Shown here one piece after another: positions 33,166 to 42,175 of a DNA stretch of 64,000 nt. The stretch is from the NCBI RefSeq assembly GCF_003184905.1, contig NZ_QFRU01000008.1:124001-188000 (forward strand), written 5' to 3'. The notes beneath the pieces are model-generated. The model ran no database searches. It saw only the letters and a program-made list of their open reading frames with translations, and was not told where the DNA came from. Source of the DNA: Bacillus sp. CGMCC 1.16541. Its GTDB lineage: Bacteria; Bacillota; Bacilli; Bacillales; Bacillaceae_H. The translations under genes were made by a program, and so were the position numbers. Positions within the stretch are counted from its first letter, which is position 1. Each line of letters opens with the position of its first letter.

Positions 33166-35964
33166 TTAATGAGAAGAAAGCATTGGATAAGAGCCTGCTT
33201 CTCCTGTAATTTTCGCTATCTTTTTAACTTCATAATTTTCAAGTAAATGTTTTAATAGTGGTACATAAGAGTTAGTAGCATACTCAGTGTCTCGTTGCGT
33301 TAAGTTCTCTACACAATTTATCTCATGCATAAAACAAAATAATGGTGGAACAGTAGCTTTTTCATCAGATAAATAGGCTTCTGTATAAGCTACTTTCACA
33401 TCTTTATTAGTTGTCATCTTTGTTATGAGATTTTGAAGGTGATTAGAGTACAAAACATCTCCTTCTATTAAATAAGTTACGAAGTCCCCATTGGCTAAAA
33501 AGTAAGCTGCTTTCAATCCCTTCCAAATGCTTTCGTTTCCAATTGAAATCATCTTTGTTGGATACGGAATTTTATCTAAGCATCGTTCAATCCCTTTCAA
33601 CGTATTTGATTTATTAATCACAACTACTTCTACCCTTTGATACACTTGCTTGCTCAATGATTGAACTGTTTCTTGTAATAACGCTTCTTCTCCTTCTGTC
33701 ACTGTTACAACAACTGTCACAAGTGGATTTCTATAAGGAACAAACAAGTCTTGAAGCGAATAGTTATTCGTTAACAGTTCTTTAATTTGTAGTTTTTGAT
33801 TCACTTGCACCGCTTCAGGTAGCTGCCATTTTTGTTTGAATTTCGTCCAATTTTCATAAAAGACTTTATCGTATTCAATCTTTTCATTTTTAAACGTCAT
33901 ATGCCCAAAATGATGTACATACGATCCTCGTGCAACGTGACATGTAAATCCAGCTAAACGTGCACGTAAACAATAATCATCATCTTCAAAGTTCCCAATC
34001 CCAAAACGTGTATCAAAGCCGCCGATTTTCTGAATCACTTCTTGCTTAATAAGCATACAGAATCCAGACAATAGTGTCGCTTCTTCTGAACGATTCCAGT
34101 GATTCATCGCGTTTACTTTTCCGTAATTTGCAATTTCCTCTTTGGATTGTAAATTCACATTTGGTAGGCATTGTGTACTTCCTGCATAATTTGTCACTGG
34201 TCCGACTAACCCAATTGTTGAATTCGACTCTGCAATATAAAGAAGCTCCGTTAACCACGCTTCTGTTACAAACGTATCGTTATTTAACAACAGAACATAC
34301 TCTCCAGTCGATACCTCTAATCCTTGATTACAAGCATATGCAAATCCTTTGTTTTCTTTATTTTCAACAACAGTTACGTACGGAAGTGTGTACAAATAGT
34401 CAATTGTCCCATCTGTAGATCCGTTATCTACAACAATTAATTCAATCTCTTCACTTGTAAATTGAAGAATCGATTGCATACATAGCTTTGTATAGTTCAA
34501 TTGGTTATACGTAATAAGAATAATGGACGTTTTTTTATTCGTTTGACAAATTGGTCGTTTTTGACAAGATAAAATAAACTGTACACTTTCGTACTCTAAA
34601 ATATCTTGTTCACTTAAATTTTTTAACGTAAAATCCGGCGTATCTAGATTGATGAGTGAATGACCATCTTTATTGCTAATTAAAAAGTTTGGATCTTTAT
34701 TAGCTGTTACATGTCGTTGTATGTAGCCAGCATCAAACAGCATCTTTTGCATTTCTTTTAATGTAAAGAAACGAATATGTGTGTTATCAAGAATGCCAGC
34801 ATATTCGTATGCCCAGTTCCCTCTCAATAACTCATTTACCGTGGAGATGTGGCGAATATTCGGAATGCTTGTGATAAGGGTGCCACCTTCTTTTAAATAT
34901 TTAGATAAGATTGCAAGCACTCGGTAAGGGTTGTATAAATGTTCTAATACATCCGCACAAATAATCACATCAAATGAATAGTGAGGGATAGGCAAGTCTT
35001 CTAAATGATCTAGATTCATCACAAACACTTCATCATAATATTGCTTGGCATTTATGACAGCTAATTCATCAACTTCAATTCCATACACCTTACAGGATGG
35101 ATTTTTCACTTTTACATATTTTCCGATTCCTCCGGCTGCACACCCTACATCTAAAATCATTTCACTTTCTAACGGAATTTGATCAATAATCTCTTTTCTC
35201 ATGTGATTAAAATAACTTTGTGGTTTCGGAAAAGAAGTAAAAGAATGAATAGACCTTTCTGACCACATAGACAGCTCCATCGTTGTTTCATCTGTTAAAT
35301 GGTCATAGTAACCTTTTTCAGCTTGAATTGGATCGTGATTGGTATAAAACGCTTTTTTCTTTTCTCGTAAAGGTGCATCTACATAACCAAAATGCTTAAT
35401 TTTCACATCAATCATTTTTGATTTCCCAGTAATATTTCCGGGTATACTTCCACAGTGGAAGTTCCCTCCATGATCAGTTTTAAAAATGGCTAGTTGCTCA
35501 ACATTTTGCCCCCATGTTGTAAAAAGACGATTCTCCCAAAAATGAGCATACAAGCTATTTTCCGTTCTGTAGGTGTTCTCTCCATTCCAAAAGTACAAAA
35601 TGTGCAAAATGAAACTTGTATATTGAGGGTTTTGAGGATCGATTGCTGAAATTTCATGTAAAATTCGATCTCCCGCCGTCTTTTCAATCACTTCATCTCC
35701 ATCTAAACATAAAATCCAGTCTGGTTTTAATGCGAGTGTCCACTTTAATAATTGGTCTCGATCACGCGACTCATCTAACGGTTTATCTTGATAATAGTAT
35801 GTTACTTTCTCAAATGATTGGCAAATTTCTTTCGTTCGATCCGTTGAACCGTCGTCTAAAATGACAATGTGATCAACAATTTGACTCGTTACACTCAATG
35901 ATTGCTCAAGCCATTTCTCCTCGTTTTTCACTCTCATCATGCATGCAAGTATCGGCTTCTTCAC
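33166..35964 (-). CDS. Trimodular glycosyltransferase-methyltransferase-glycosyltransferase
   Basis: The 932-residue soluble enzyme has three modules. Residues about 1-240 are a GT-A fold family-2 glycosyltransferase (VKNEEKWLEQSL; ILDDGSTDRT; DXD-like CLDGDEV). About 270-410 are a class I methyltransferase (MILDVGCAAGGIGKYV; FDVIICADVLEHL). About 475-720 are a second family-2 transferase (TSIILITYNQLNYTKLCM; VVDNGSTDGT; LLNNDTFV; GGFDTRFGIGNFEDDDYCLR). A third, GT-like remnant ends the protein (VTVVVTVTEGEEALLQE). Such proteins build and O-methylate short glycans. It is divergent from the Thr-rich repeat protein. GTG start. Confidence 0.87.
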   Translation of the reverse strand: MKKPILACMMRVKNEEKWLEQSLSVTSQIVDHIVILDDGSTDRTKEICQSFEKVTYYYQDKPLDESRDRDQLLKWTLALKPDWILCLDGDEVIEKTAGDRILHEISAIDPQNPQYTSFILHILYFWNGENTYRTENSLYAHFWENRLFTTWGQNVEQLAIFKTDHGGNFHCGSIPGNITGKSKMIDVKIKHFGYVDAPLREKKKAFYTNHDPIQAEKGYYDHLTDETTMELSMWSERSIHSFTSFPKPQSYFNHMRKEIIDQIPLESEMILDVGCAAGGIGKYVKVKNPSCKVYGIEVDELAVINAKQYYDEVFVMNLDHLEDLPIPHYSFDVIICADVLEHLYNPYRVLAILSKYLKEGGTLITSIPNIRHISTVNELLRGNWAYEYAGILDNTHIRFFTLKEMQKMLFDAGYIQRHVTANKDPNFLISNKDGHSLINLDTPDFTLKNLSEQDILEYESVQFILSCQKRPICQTNKKTSIILITYNQLNYTKLCMQSILQFTSEEIELIVVDNGSTDGTIDYLYTLPYVTVVENKENKGFAYACNQGLEVSTGEYVLLLNNDTFVTEAWLTELLYIAESNSTIGLVGPVTNYAGSTQCLPNVNLQSKEEIANYGKVNAMNHWNRSEEATLLSGFCMLIKQEVIQKIGGFDTRFGIGNFEDDDYCLRARLAGFTCHVARGSYVHHFGHMTFKNEKIEYDKVFYENWTKFKQKWQLPEAVQVNQKLQIKELLTNNYSLQDLFVPYRNPLVTVVVTVTEGEEALLQETVQSLSKQVYQRVEVVVINKSNTLKGIERCLDKIPYPTKMISIGNESIWKGLKAAYFLANGDFVTYLIEGDVLYSNHLQNLITKMTTNKDVKVAYTEAYLSDEKATVPPLFCFMHEINCVENLTQRDTEYATNSYVPLLKHLLENYEVKKIAKITGEAGSYPMLSSH

Positions 35965-36125
35965 TACATCTTCATCTCCCTCTACTTCCTTCTTTTCACT
36001 AAATATATGAGCGGATGAATTAAATAATCTTTCTTTTCATAAACGCGATAGCAAAACAGGTTGTCCCCTCATATCATGAGCAGTATCAGCATTATACAGA
36101 TTAGATAGAAAGGAATCATCAGAAC

Positions 36126-38534
36126 ATGCCTAACTTCGCAACCTTTAACCTAGATCCTAATGATTTGCGTACGCTTATTTTCGGATTAGATAATACAGGC
36201 ACAGCAAGAGCTGTTTCAGTCGATACACTCGGTCGTTTAAATATAGGGTCTATCGATTCCGTAGCCACTCTTGAAGGTGGGACTCTGGATACACTTCTTG
36301 GCGGGACGTTGAACACCTTACTTGGTGGCACACTTACGACTCAGCTTGGTGGAACTCTTAACACCTTACTCGGCGGGACGATTACTACCCTTTTAGGCGG
36401 GACGATCAGTAGTGTTGGAACTCTAGGTGGTGGCACGATTACCACTATCGAAGGTGGAACATTAGATACACTTCTTGGCGGGACGTTGAACACCTTACTT
36501 GGTGGCACACTTACGACTCAGCTTGGCGGGACGTTGAACACCTTACTTGGTGGCACACTTACGACTCAGCTTGGTGGGACTCTTAACACCCTACTCGGTG
36601 GGACAATTACCACCCTTTTAGGCGGGACGATCAGTAGTGTTGGCACATTGGGTGGTGGCACGATTACCACTATCGAAGGCGGAACTCTAAACGTTGTTGA
36701 AACGCTTGAAGGTGGAACATTGGATACACTTCTTGGCGGGACGTTGAACACCTTACTTGGTGGCACACTTACGACTCAGCTTGGTGGGACTCTTAACACC
36801 TTACTCGGCGGGACGATTACTACCCTTTTAGGCGGGACGATCAGTAGTGTTGGAACTCTAGGTGGTGGCACGATTACCACTATCGAAGGTGGAACATTAG
36901 ATACACTTCTTGGCGGGACGTTGAACACCTTACTTGGTGGCACACTTACGACTCAGCTTGGCGGGACGTTGAACACCTTACTTGGTGGCACACTTACGAC
37001 TCAGCTTGGGGGGACTCTTAACACCCTACTCGGTGGGACCATTACCACCCTTTTAGGCGGGACGATCAGTAGTGTTGGCACATTGGGTGGTGGCACGATT
37101 ACCACTATCGAAGGCGGAACTCTAAACGTTGTTGAAACGCTTGAAGGCGGAACATTAGATACGCTTCTTGGCGGGACGTTGAACACGTTACTTGGCGGAA
37201 CACTTACGACTCAGCTTGGCGGGACGTTGAATACCTTACTTGGTGGCACACTTACGACTCAGCTTGGGGGGACTCTTAACACCCTACTCGGTGGGACCAT
37301 TACCACCCTTTTAGGCGGGACGATCAGTAGTGTTGGCACATTGGGTGGTGGCACGATTACCACTATCGAAGGCGGAACTCTAAACGTTGTTGAAACGCTT
37401 GAAGGTGGAACATTGGATACACTTCTTGGCGGGACGTTGAACACCTTACTTGGTGGCACACTTACGACTCAGCTTGGTGGGACTCTTAACACCCTACTCG
37501 GTGGGACAATTACTACCCTTTTAGGCGGGACGATCAGTAGTGTTGGCACATTGGGTGGTGGCACGATTACCACTATCGAAGGCGGAACTCTAAACGTTGT
37601 TGAAACGCTTGAAGGTGGAACATTGGATACACTTCTTGGCGGGACGTTGAACACCTTACTTGGTGGCACACTTACGACTCAGCTTGGTGGGACTCTTAAC
37701 ACCCTACTCGGTGGGACAATTACTACCCTTTTAGGCGGGACGATCAGTAGTGTTGGCACATTGGGTGGTGGCACGATTACCACTATCGAAGGCGGAACTC
37801 TAAACGTTGTTGAAACGCTTGAAGGTGGAACATTGGATACACTTCTTGGCGGGACGTTGAACACCTTACTTGGTGGCACACTTACGACTCAGCTTGGTGG
37901 GACTCTTAACACCCTACTCGGTGGGACAATTACTACCCTTTTAGGCGGGACGATCAGTAGTGTTGGCACATTGGGTGGTGGCACGATTACCACTATCGAA
38001 GGCGGAACTCTAAACGTTGTTGAAACGCTTGAAGGTGGAACATTGGATACACTTCTTGGCGGGACGTTGAACACCTTACTTGGTGGCACACTTACGACTC
38101 AGCTTGGTGGGACATTAAACACTTTACTCGGTGGAACCATCACCACTCTTTTAGGTGGGACTGTCAATATTGCATCAGGCTCTTTAACAACTGTCGTCTC
38201 TATTTCACAACAAAACTTTGTTGAGAGCTCTGTTTTAAACGTACCTGTTACAACAGCCTATACTCCACTTGCCAACCTTCGTCGAGATACAGAGCTATTT
38301 GACACATACTCTTACTTCGTTAAAAATAACACTGCTGCTGCTTCTGTTGACATCATTATCGAAATTAGTCCAAACTCTACGGATTGGTTTGTTGATACAA
38401 CCGTCACAAACATCGGGCAAACAGTTGAAGCCATTATTCCAAAAAGATTCATGAAATATACGCGCGTTTCTTATAAACTAACGAATGCCGGTACAGTCGC
38501 AACGATTGATGTTTACTTCAACGCCCAAGGATAA
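36126..38534 (+). CDS. Thr/Leu/Gly octapeptide-repeat surface protein with DUF6385-like C-terminus
   Basis: The 802-residue protein has an N-terminal domain (1-52, opening MPNFATFNLDPNDLRTLIFG), a repeat region (53-678) and a C-terminal beta domain (679-802). The repeats are octapeptides T-[LI]-x-T-x-L-G-G, broken by two 11-residue variants (TISSVGTLGGG, TLNVVETLEGG). They form nine blocks of 59, 86, 59, 86, 86, 70, 70, 70 and 40 residues. The repeats contain no Cys, Pro, Lys, Arg or aromatic residue, and Thr is very frequent. There is no signal peptide. The C-terminal part is homologous to the protein at 43935. Three glycosyltransferase genes follow, so Thr O-glycosylation is inferred. A beta-solenoid or trimeric fibre is likely. 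Confidence 0.88.
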   Translation: MPNFATFNLDPNDLRTLIFGLDNTGTARAVSVDTLGRLNIGSIDSVATLEGGTLDTLLGGTLNTLLGGTLTTQLGGTLNTLLGGTITTLLGGTISSVGTLGGGTITTIEGGTLDTLLGGTLNTLLGGTLTTQLGGTLNTLLGGTLTTQLGGTLNTLLGGTITTLLGGTISSVGTLGGGTITTIEGGTLNVVETLEGGTLDTLLGGTLNTLLGGTLTTQLGGTLNTLLGGTITTLLGGTISSVGTLGGGTITTIEGGTLDTLLGGTLNTLLGGTLTTQLGGTLNTLLGGTLTTQLGGTLNTLLGGTITTLLGGTISSVGTLGGGTITTIEGGTLNVVETLEGGTLDTLLGGTLNTLLGGTLTTQLGGTLNTLLGGTLTTQLGGTLNTLLGGTITTLLGGTISSVGTLGGGTITTIEGGTLNVVETLEGGTLDTLLGGTLNTLLGGTLTTQLGGTLNTLLGGTITTLLGGTISSVGTLGGGTITTIEGGTLNVVETLEGGTLDTLLGGTLNTLLGGTLTTQLGGTLNTLLGGTITTLLGGTISSVGTLGGGTITTIEGGTLNVVETLEGGTLDTLLGGTLNTLLGGTLTTQLGGTLNTLLGGTITTLLGGTISSVGTLGGGTITTIEGGTLNVVETLEGGTLDTLLGGTLNTLLGGTLTTQLGGTLNTLLGGTITTLLGGTVNIASGSLTTVVSISQQNFVESSVLNVPVTTAYTPLANLRRDTELFDTYSYFVKNNTAAASVDIIIEISPNSTDWFVDTTVTNIGQTVEAIIPKRFMKYTRVSYKLTNAGTVATIDVYFNAQG
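36282..38159 (+). repeat. Nine-block coding tandem repeat (24-bp unit, 177/210/258-bp higher order)
   Basis: The region is built of a 24-base unit encoding eight residues, organised in higher-order blocks. Blocks 6-8 (37410-37619, 37620-37829, 37830-38039) are 210 bases each and almost identical at the DNA level. Blocks 2, 4 and 5 carry an extra pair of octapeptides (258 bases). Blocks 1 and 3 lack the last 11-residue unit (177 bases). Block 9 (38040-38159) is partial. The near-identity of blocks points to recent expansion by unequal recombination. Confidence 0.95.
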
Positions 38535-38552
38535 TTCACCTTAAAAGAACAA

Positions 38553-38582
38553 GAGGAGGTACTAGGACAGTGCCTCCTTTTC
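38553..38582 (+). terminator. Hairpin with T run between repeat protein and glycosyltransferases
   Basis: GGAGGTACT (38555-38563) pairs with AGTGCCTCC (38569-38577), one pair being G:U, and is followed by TTTT. It should stop part of the transcription, leaving the structural protein in excess over the enzymes. The glycosyltransferase ribosome site lies just after it. Confidence 0.7.
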
Positions 38583-38612
38583 ATATTACATAAAAATAAG
38601 GAGGTGTTAGAA

Positions 38613-40562
38613 GTGGCCTCACCAACGATTAGTGCAAATATTATTGTCCGCAATGCCGAGCGTACCATTGAGCGCTGCCTTAATAGCATTCAAAAAGTAG
38701 TCGATGAGATTGTAATTGTTGACACAGGGTCAACCGATCAAACTCTAGAACTCTTAAAAAAGTATCACGTTAAGCTCATTCAAACCAATTGGAATGATAG
38801 CTTTAGTGAAGCACGTAATGTAGCAAAATCTCATTCTTCAAGCGAATGGATTTTAACCATTGACGCTGATGAATACCTTGCTAATCAAGAACCTCCACTG
38901 CGTGAAATGCTTGTCTCAACATGTGAAGCAGGTTGGATCACCGTGAAGAACTTTTTATCTGATGACTTTCTTCATTCTAACCAACAGCGAGCTTTACGAT
39001 TATTTAAAAATAACGAGCTTTATTCATTCTCTGGACGTATTCACGAGCAAATTTTACCATCAATTCTTCAACAGCATCATAAAGTAGAAGTTCTTGAGAT
39101 TCCTCTTGAAATTCATCATACTGGTTATTTACAATCTGAAGTGCTTACTCATCAAAAGTCGTTACGCAACTTATCTTTATTAAAAAAAGAGTTATCTGAA
39201 CAACAATACCCTTTTCATCATTACAATATTGCAGTTGAATACGTACGTATGAATGAACATGAACAAGCACTTGAACACCTTATTACCTGCTTTCAACTTG
39301 AAAAAGAAGCAGCATCTTATTTATCATCTGCTACCTATTTAAAAGCTGTGATCTTACTAGTATTAAAAAGATACAAAGAAGCACAAGATTGGCTACTTAC
39401 TTCTCTTGATCGATATAAAGATTATGCAGATCTTTATTATCTACTTGGAGAAGCTTATATGAAACAGCATTACTATGAGCAAGCAGCAAATGCTTATTTA
39501 ACTGCCACAAAACAAAACGTAAACAATCAATATATGACGAATGAAGGTACAAATAGCTTTGGAGCTTACTATAAAATAGGCCGCTGCTTTCAACAAACAA
39601 AGCGGTTTAAAGACGCGTTACTTCACTTTTTACCCGTTATATCCTTACGCCCTAATGATCGTGAAGCTTACTTACGCACGGCGGAATGTTTACATGCACT
39701 TGACATACCTGTCCACCAAATCAAAGGTTACTTTGAAGATGTTATGACCCATCATCATGGACAGCCCTTACTAATTGTTCACGCTTTGTTCCATATTGGA
39801 GTCTATCAGCTTACTAAACCTTTTATAGAAATGATCAACGAAAAACAGTTAACGGCATCCTTACAAAATGAAGTTTATATGAATGAACGGCTATTATCTG
39901 ACGCGATTACGATACAAAAATCTCTTCTAAGAGACTTACCTGAAGCTGAACAGTTACCGATTATAAGAGACCATTGTCTCGCTTTTTTAATAGAAGGTGT
40001 ACGTTTACCACAATTTCTAAAGCGACACCTTCACACTACATTTCCACAGTTATACGAAGTTATTTACGAGAAAAAGTTAAATGAAGAGGCATGTCAACTA
40101 ATTGATCGTGCGCTATCGCTTCATTATCCTGAGCTCATCAATTATTTTGCATCTATTCATTCTTCAACAGATGCACTTCTATTCTATGGAAAACAACTAT
40201 TTAAGCATGGATATTTAAATCGAGCTGCGGATTACTTCATTTCCTTGCTTGAACAACAGTCTCTGTCAACGGAGGTTGCCACTTATTTAGGCGAAATTCT
40301 TTATCATAAAAATCACTTAGAAGAAGCCATTTCACTACTCGAATCTGTAGATGAATCAGCGTTAACAGATTCGCTTCGTCTTCTTTTATCTGCTTGCTAC
40401 TTAAAGGAAGCAAAGCAGTGGCTAGTTCGTCTATTAGAAGAACGGCCAAATGAACGGCTACAACTTCACCTACACGATACGGAAAAAAGCTTACATCGAA
40501 TTGAATTGTCCTTGTCATCAGCTGCATGGACAGTTAAACAAAGGAGGAATGGTGAAAAATGA
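38613..40562 (+). CDS. Family-2 glycosyltransferase with TPR repeats (1 of 3)
   Basis: The 649-residue soluble protein has an N-terminal GT-A domain (residues about 1-230). ANIIVRNAERTIERCLNSI binds UDP, VDTGSTDQT is the nucleotide loop, WNDSFSEARN follows, and TIDADEY supplies the metal-binding DXD. Helical TPR-like repeats fill the rest (EQALEHLITCFQLEKEAASY; YKEAQDWLLTSLDRYKDYAD) and probably hold the protein acceptor. The layout is that of SunS-type peptide glycosyltransferases. The GTG at 38613 has AAGGAGGT seven bases upstream. It overlaps the next gene by four bases. Confidence 0.88.
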   Translation: MASPTISANIIVRNAERTIERCLNSIQKVVDEIVIVDTGSTDQTLELLKKYHVKLIQTNWNDSFSEARNVAKSHSSSEWILTIDADEYLANQEPPLREMLVSTCEAGWITVKNFLSDDFLHSNQQRALRLFKNNELYSFSGRIHEQILPSILQQHHKVEVLEIPLEIHHTGYLQSEVLTHQKSLRNLSLLKKELSEQQYPFHHYNIAVEYVRMNEHEQALEHLITCFQLEKEAASYLSSATYLKAVILLVLKRYKEAQDWLLTSLDRYKDYADLYYLLGEAYMKQHYYEQAANAYLTATKQNVNNQYMTNEGTNSFGAYYKIGRCFQQTKRFKDALLHFLPVISLRPNDREAYLRTAECLHALDIPVHQIKGYFEDVMTHHHGQPLLIVHALFHIGVYQLTKPFIEMINEKQLTASLQNEVYMNERLLSDAITIQKSLLRDLPEAEQLPIIRDHCLAFLIEGVRLPQFLKRHLHTTFPQLYEVIYEKKLNEEACQLIDRALSLHYPELINYFASIHSSTDALLFYGKQLFKHGYLNRAADYFISLLEQQSLSTEVATYLGEILYHKNHLEEAISLLESVDESALTDSLRLLLSACYLKEAKQWLVRLLEERPNERLQLHLHDTEKSLHRIELSLSSAAWTVKQRRNGEK

Positions 40563-42175
40563 AGCGACGCCTTTCCTTTTGTATGATTTGTAAAAATGAA
40601 GAGAAGCACCTGCCACGCTGCTTGCAAAGTGTTGCCTCAATTGCTGATGAACTGATTGTTGTGGATACAGGTTCAACTGATAAAACGATTGCAATTGCCG
40701 AACAGTTTGGTGCGTTAGTTCTTCATCACCAGTGGAATCATGATTTTGCGGAAGCTAGAAACATAGGACTATGTGCTGCTACAGGAGATTATGTATTGTT
40801 TTTAGATGCTGATGAGGAACTTCACCCTGACGATCAACTAACTCTACGAAACGTTGTTGATACAACAAACGATGAGGCCATTTTCTTAAAAATTCATAAC
40901 TATGTAGGGAAAATAGAAACTGAACAAAATCGTGACATCAGTCCTGTCTTGCGACTTTTTAAACGTCATCCACATATTCAATTTGAAGGGCGTGTGCATG
41001 AACAAATCGGTTTTAGTATTTCGCGCACTTATGAGAATCCCTCCTACGCGTTCACAGATATTCGCATTTTACATTACGGATACTTAGACGAAGTTGTACA
41101 AGAAAAAGAGAAGTCAAAGCGAAATATGACGTTATTGAAAAAAGCCGTGGAAGAAGATGATAGCAATCCGTTTCATTATTATAATTTAGCGGGTGAATAT
41201 ATTCGCATTCATAAATACGAACCAGCCCTTCATCTTCTACGAAAAGCAAAGCAACTATGTCAAATCGAAACGATGGCGTTTGGACACCTTGTCATAAAAA
41301 AAGAAGTTTTCTGCCTTGTCATGCTAGGAAACGTGACAGAAGCCATTGAAACATGCAGAGCAGAGATTTGCAAGTTTCCTGACTACATTGACTTATATTT
41401 TTTATGGGGAAAATGTGCCATTTTATTAGGCCACATAACTGAAGCAAAAGAAGTGTTTACAAAAGGTTACGTTATTACAAGTGTCCCGTCTTATTACTCG
41501 ATTGATGCTGCAAACCAAACCGCACATATTCCTTTTCACCTAGCTGTTCTTGAAGAACATGACGGAAACGTTTATAAAGCAAAACAGTGGTACGAGATAC
41601 TACTCTTACATCACCCTACTTATCCACACGCCTTTTTTCGTTACATTCGCCTTTGTAAAACTTATCAATTAGACAACTGGCAACCCTTTTTACGCAACTT
41701 ACAAATATGGAAGGAGAATGAACAAACGAAGACCTTTCTTCATATGTTAATGTTAGGTGGGCACTTTCAGTTCGTCCAATCCATCGTGAAAGAACATCAG
41801 CTAAAGGAAGCCATTCCACAGCTCTTTGAAATTTGCATAAATGAAGGCTCTCCGAAAGAACAGTTGTTTAAAAGGCGCAACCTTTCACAGCACTTTCAAC
41901 ATTTCTTATATACAGGAAACTTCCCAGATCAAGCTACCTTATCAAAAGAAGACTATGAAACACTACCTCTTTTATTCTTACTGAGCTCTGCTGATGAGCA
42001 AGCTAAATTATTAAAACTGTGGAGGTATAACATGCTACTGTACAAAGACAATGAGCACGCACCTCAATTTGCATTACATCTCGTCCAGCGAGCAAATTAC
42101 TTATTAAAAGGCGCAACTGATCCAGCTATATGTTCTATTTCCTATCACCTTCCGTTACTTATTTATAATGAATAG
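40559..42175 (+). CDS. Family-2 glycosyltransferase with TPR repeats (2 of 3)
   Basis: The 538-residue paralog of its neighbours has CMICKNEEKHLPRCLQSV, VVDTGSTDKT, WNHDFAEARN and FLDADEELH (DXD) in the GT-A domain. TPR-like helices follow from about residue 200 (EPALHLLRKAKQLCQIETMA; TEAKEVFTKGYVI). It is translationally coupled to both neighbours. As a soluble enzyme with an acceptor-binding solenoid it should modify a protein in the cytoplasm, most simply the adjacent Thr-rich repeats. Confidence 0.88.
   Translation: MKRRLSFCMICKNEEKHLPRCLQSVASIADELIVVDTGSTDKTIAIAEQFGALVLHHQWNHDFAEARNIGLCAATGDYVLFLDADEELHPDDQLTLRNVVDTTNDEAIFLKIHNYVGKIETEQNRDISPVLRLFKRHPHIQFEGRVHEQIGFSISRTYENPSYAFTDIRILHYGYLDEVVQEKEKSKRNMTLLKKAVEEDDSNPFHYYNLAGEYIRIHKYEPALHLLRKAKQLCQIETMAFGHLVIKKEVFCLVMLGNVTEAIETCRAEICKFPDYIDLYFLWGKCAILLGHITEAKEVFTKGYVITSVPSYYSIDAANQTAHIPFHLAVLEEHDGNVYKAKQWYEILLLHHPTYPHAFFRYIRLCKTYQLDNWQPFLRNLQIWKENEQTKTFLHMLMLGGHFQFVQSIVKEHQLKEAIPQLFEICINEGSPKEQLFKRRNLSQHFQHFLYTGNFPDQATLSKEDYETLPLLFLLSSADEQAKLLKLWRYNMLLYKDNEHAPQFALHLVQRANYLLKGATDPAICSISYHLPLLIYNE

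Noticed and set aside
36566-38089. Series of identical 61-66 codon ORFs on the minus strand, spaced 210 bases
   Set aside because: They are mirror images of the coding repeats, Pro/Val-rich without ribosome sites, and repeat only because the plus-strand gene repeats.
36282-38159. Regular short DNA repeats suggestive of a CRISPR array
   Set aside because: Repeats and 'spacers' are both conserved, the frame is open throughout and codes for one protein; no cas gene is near.
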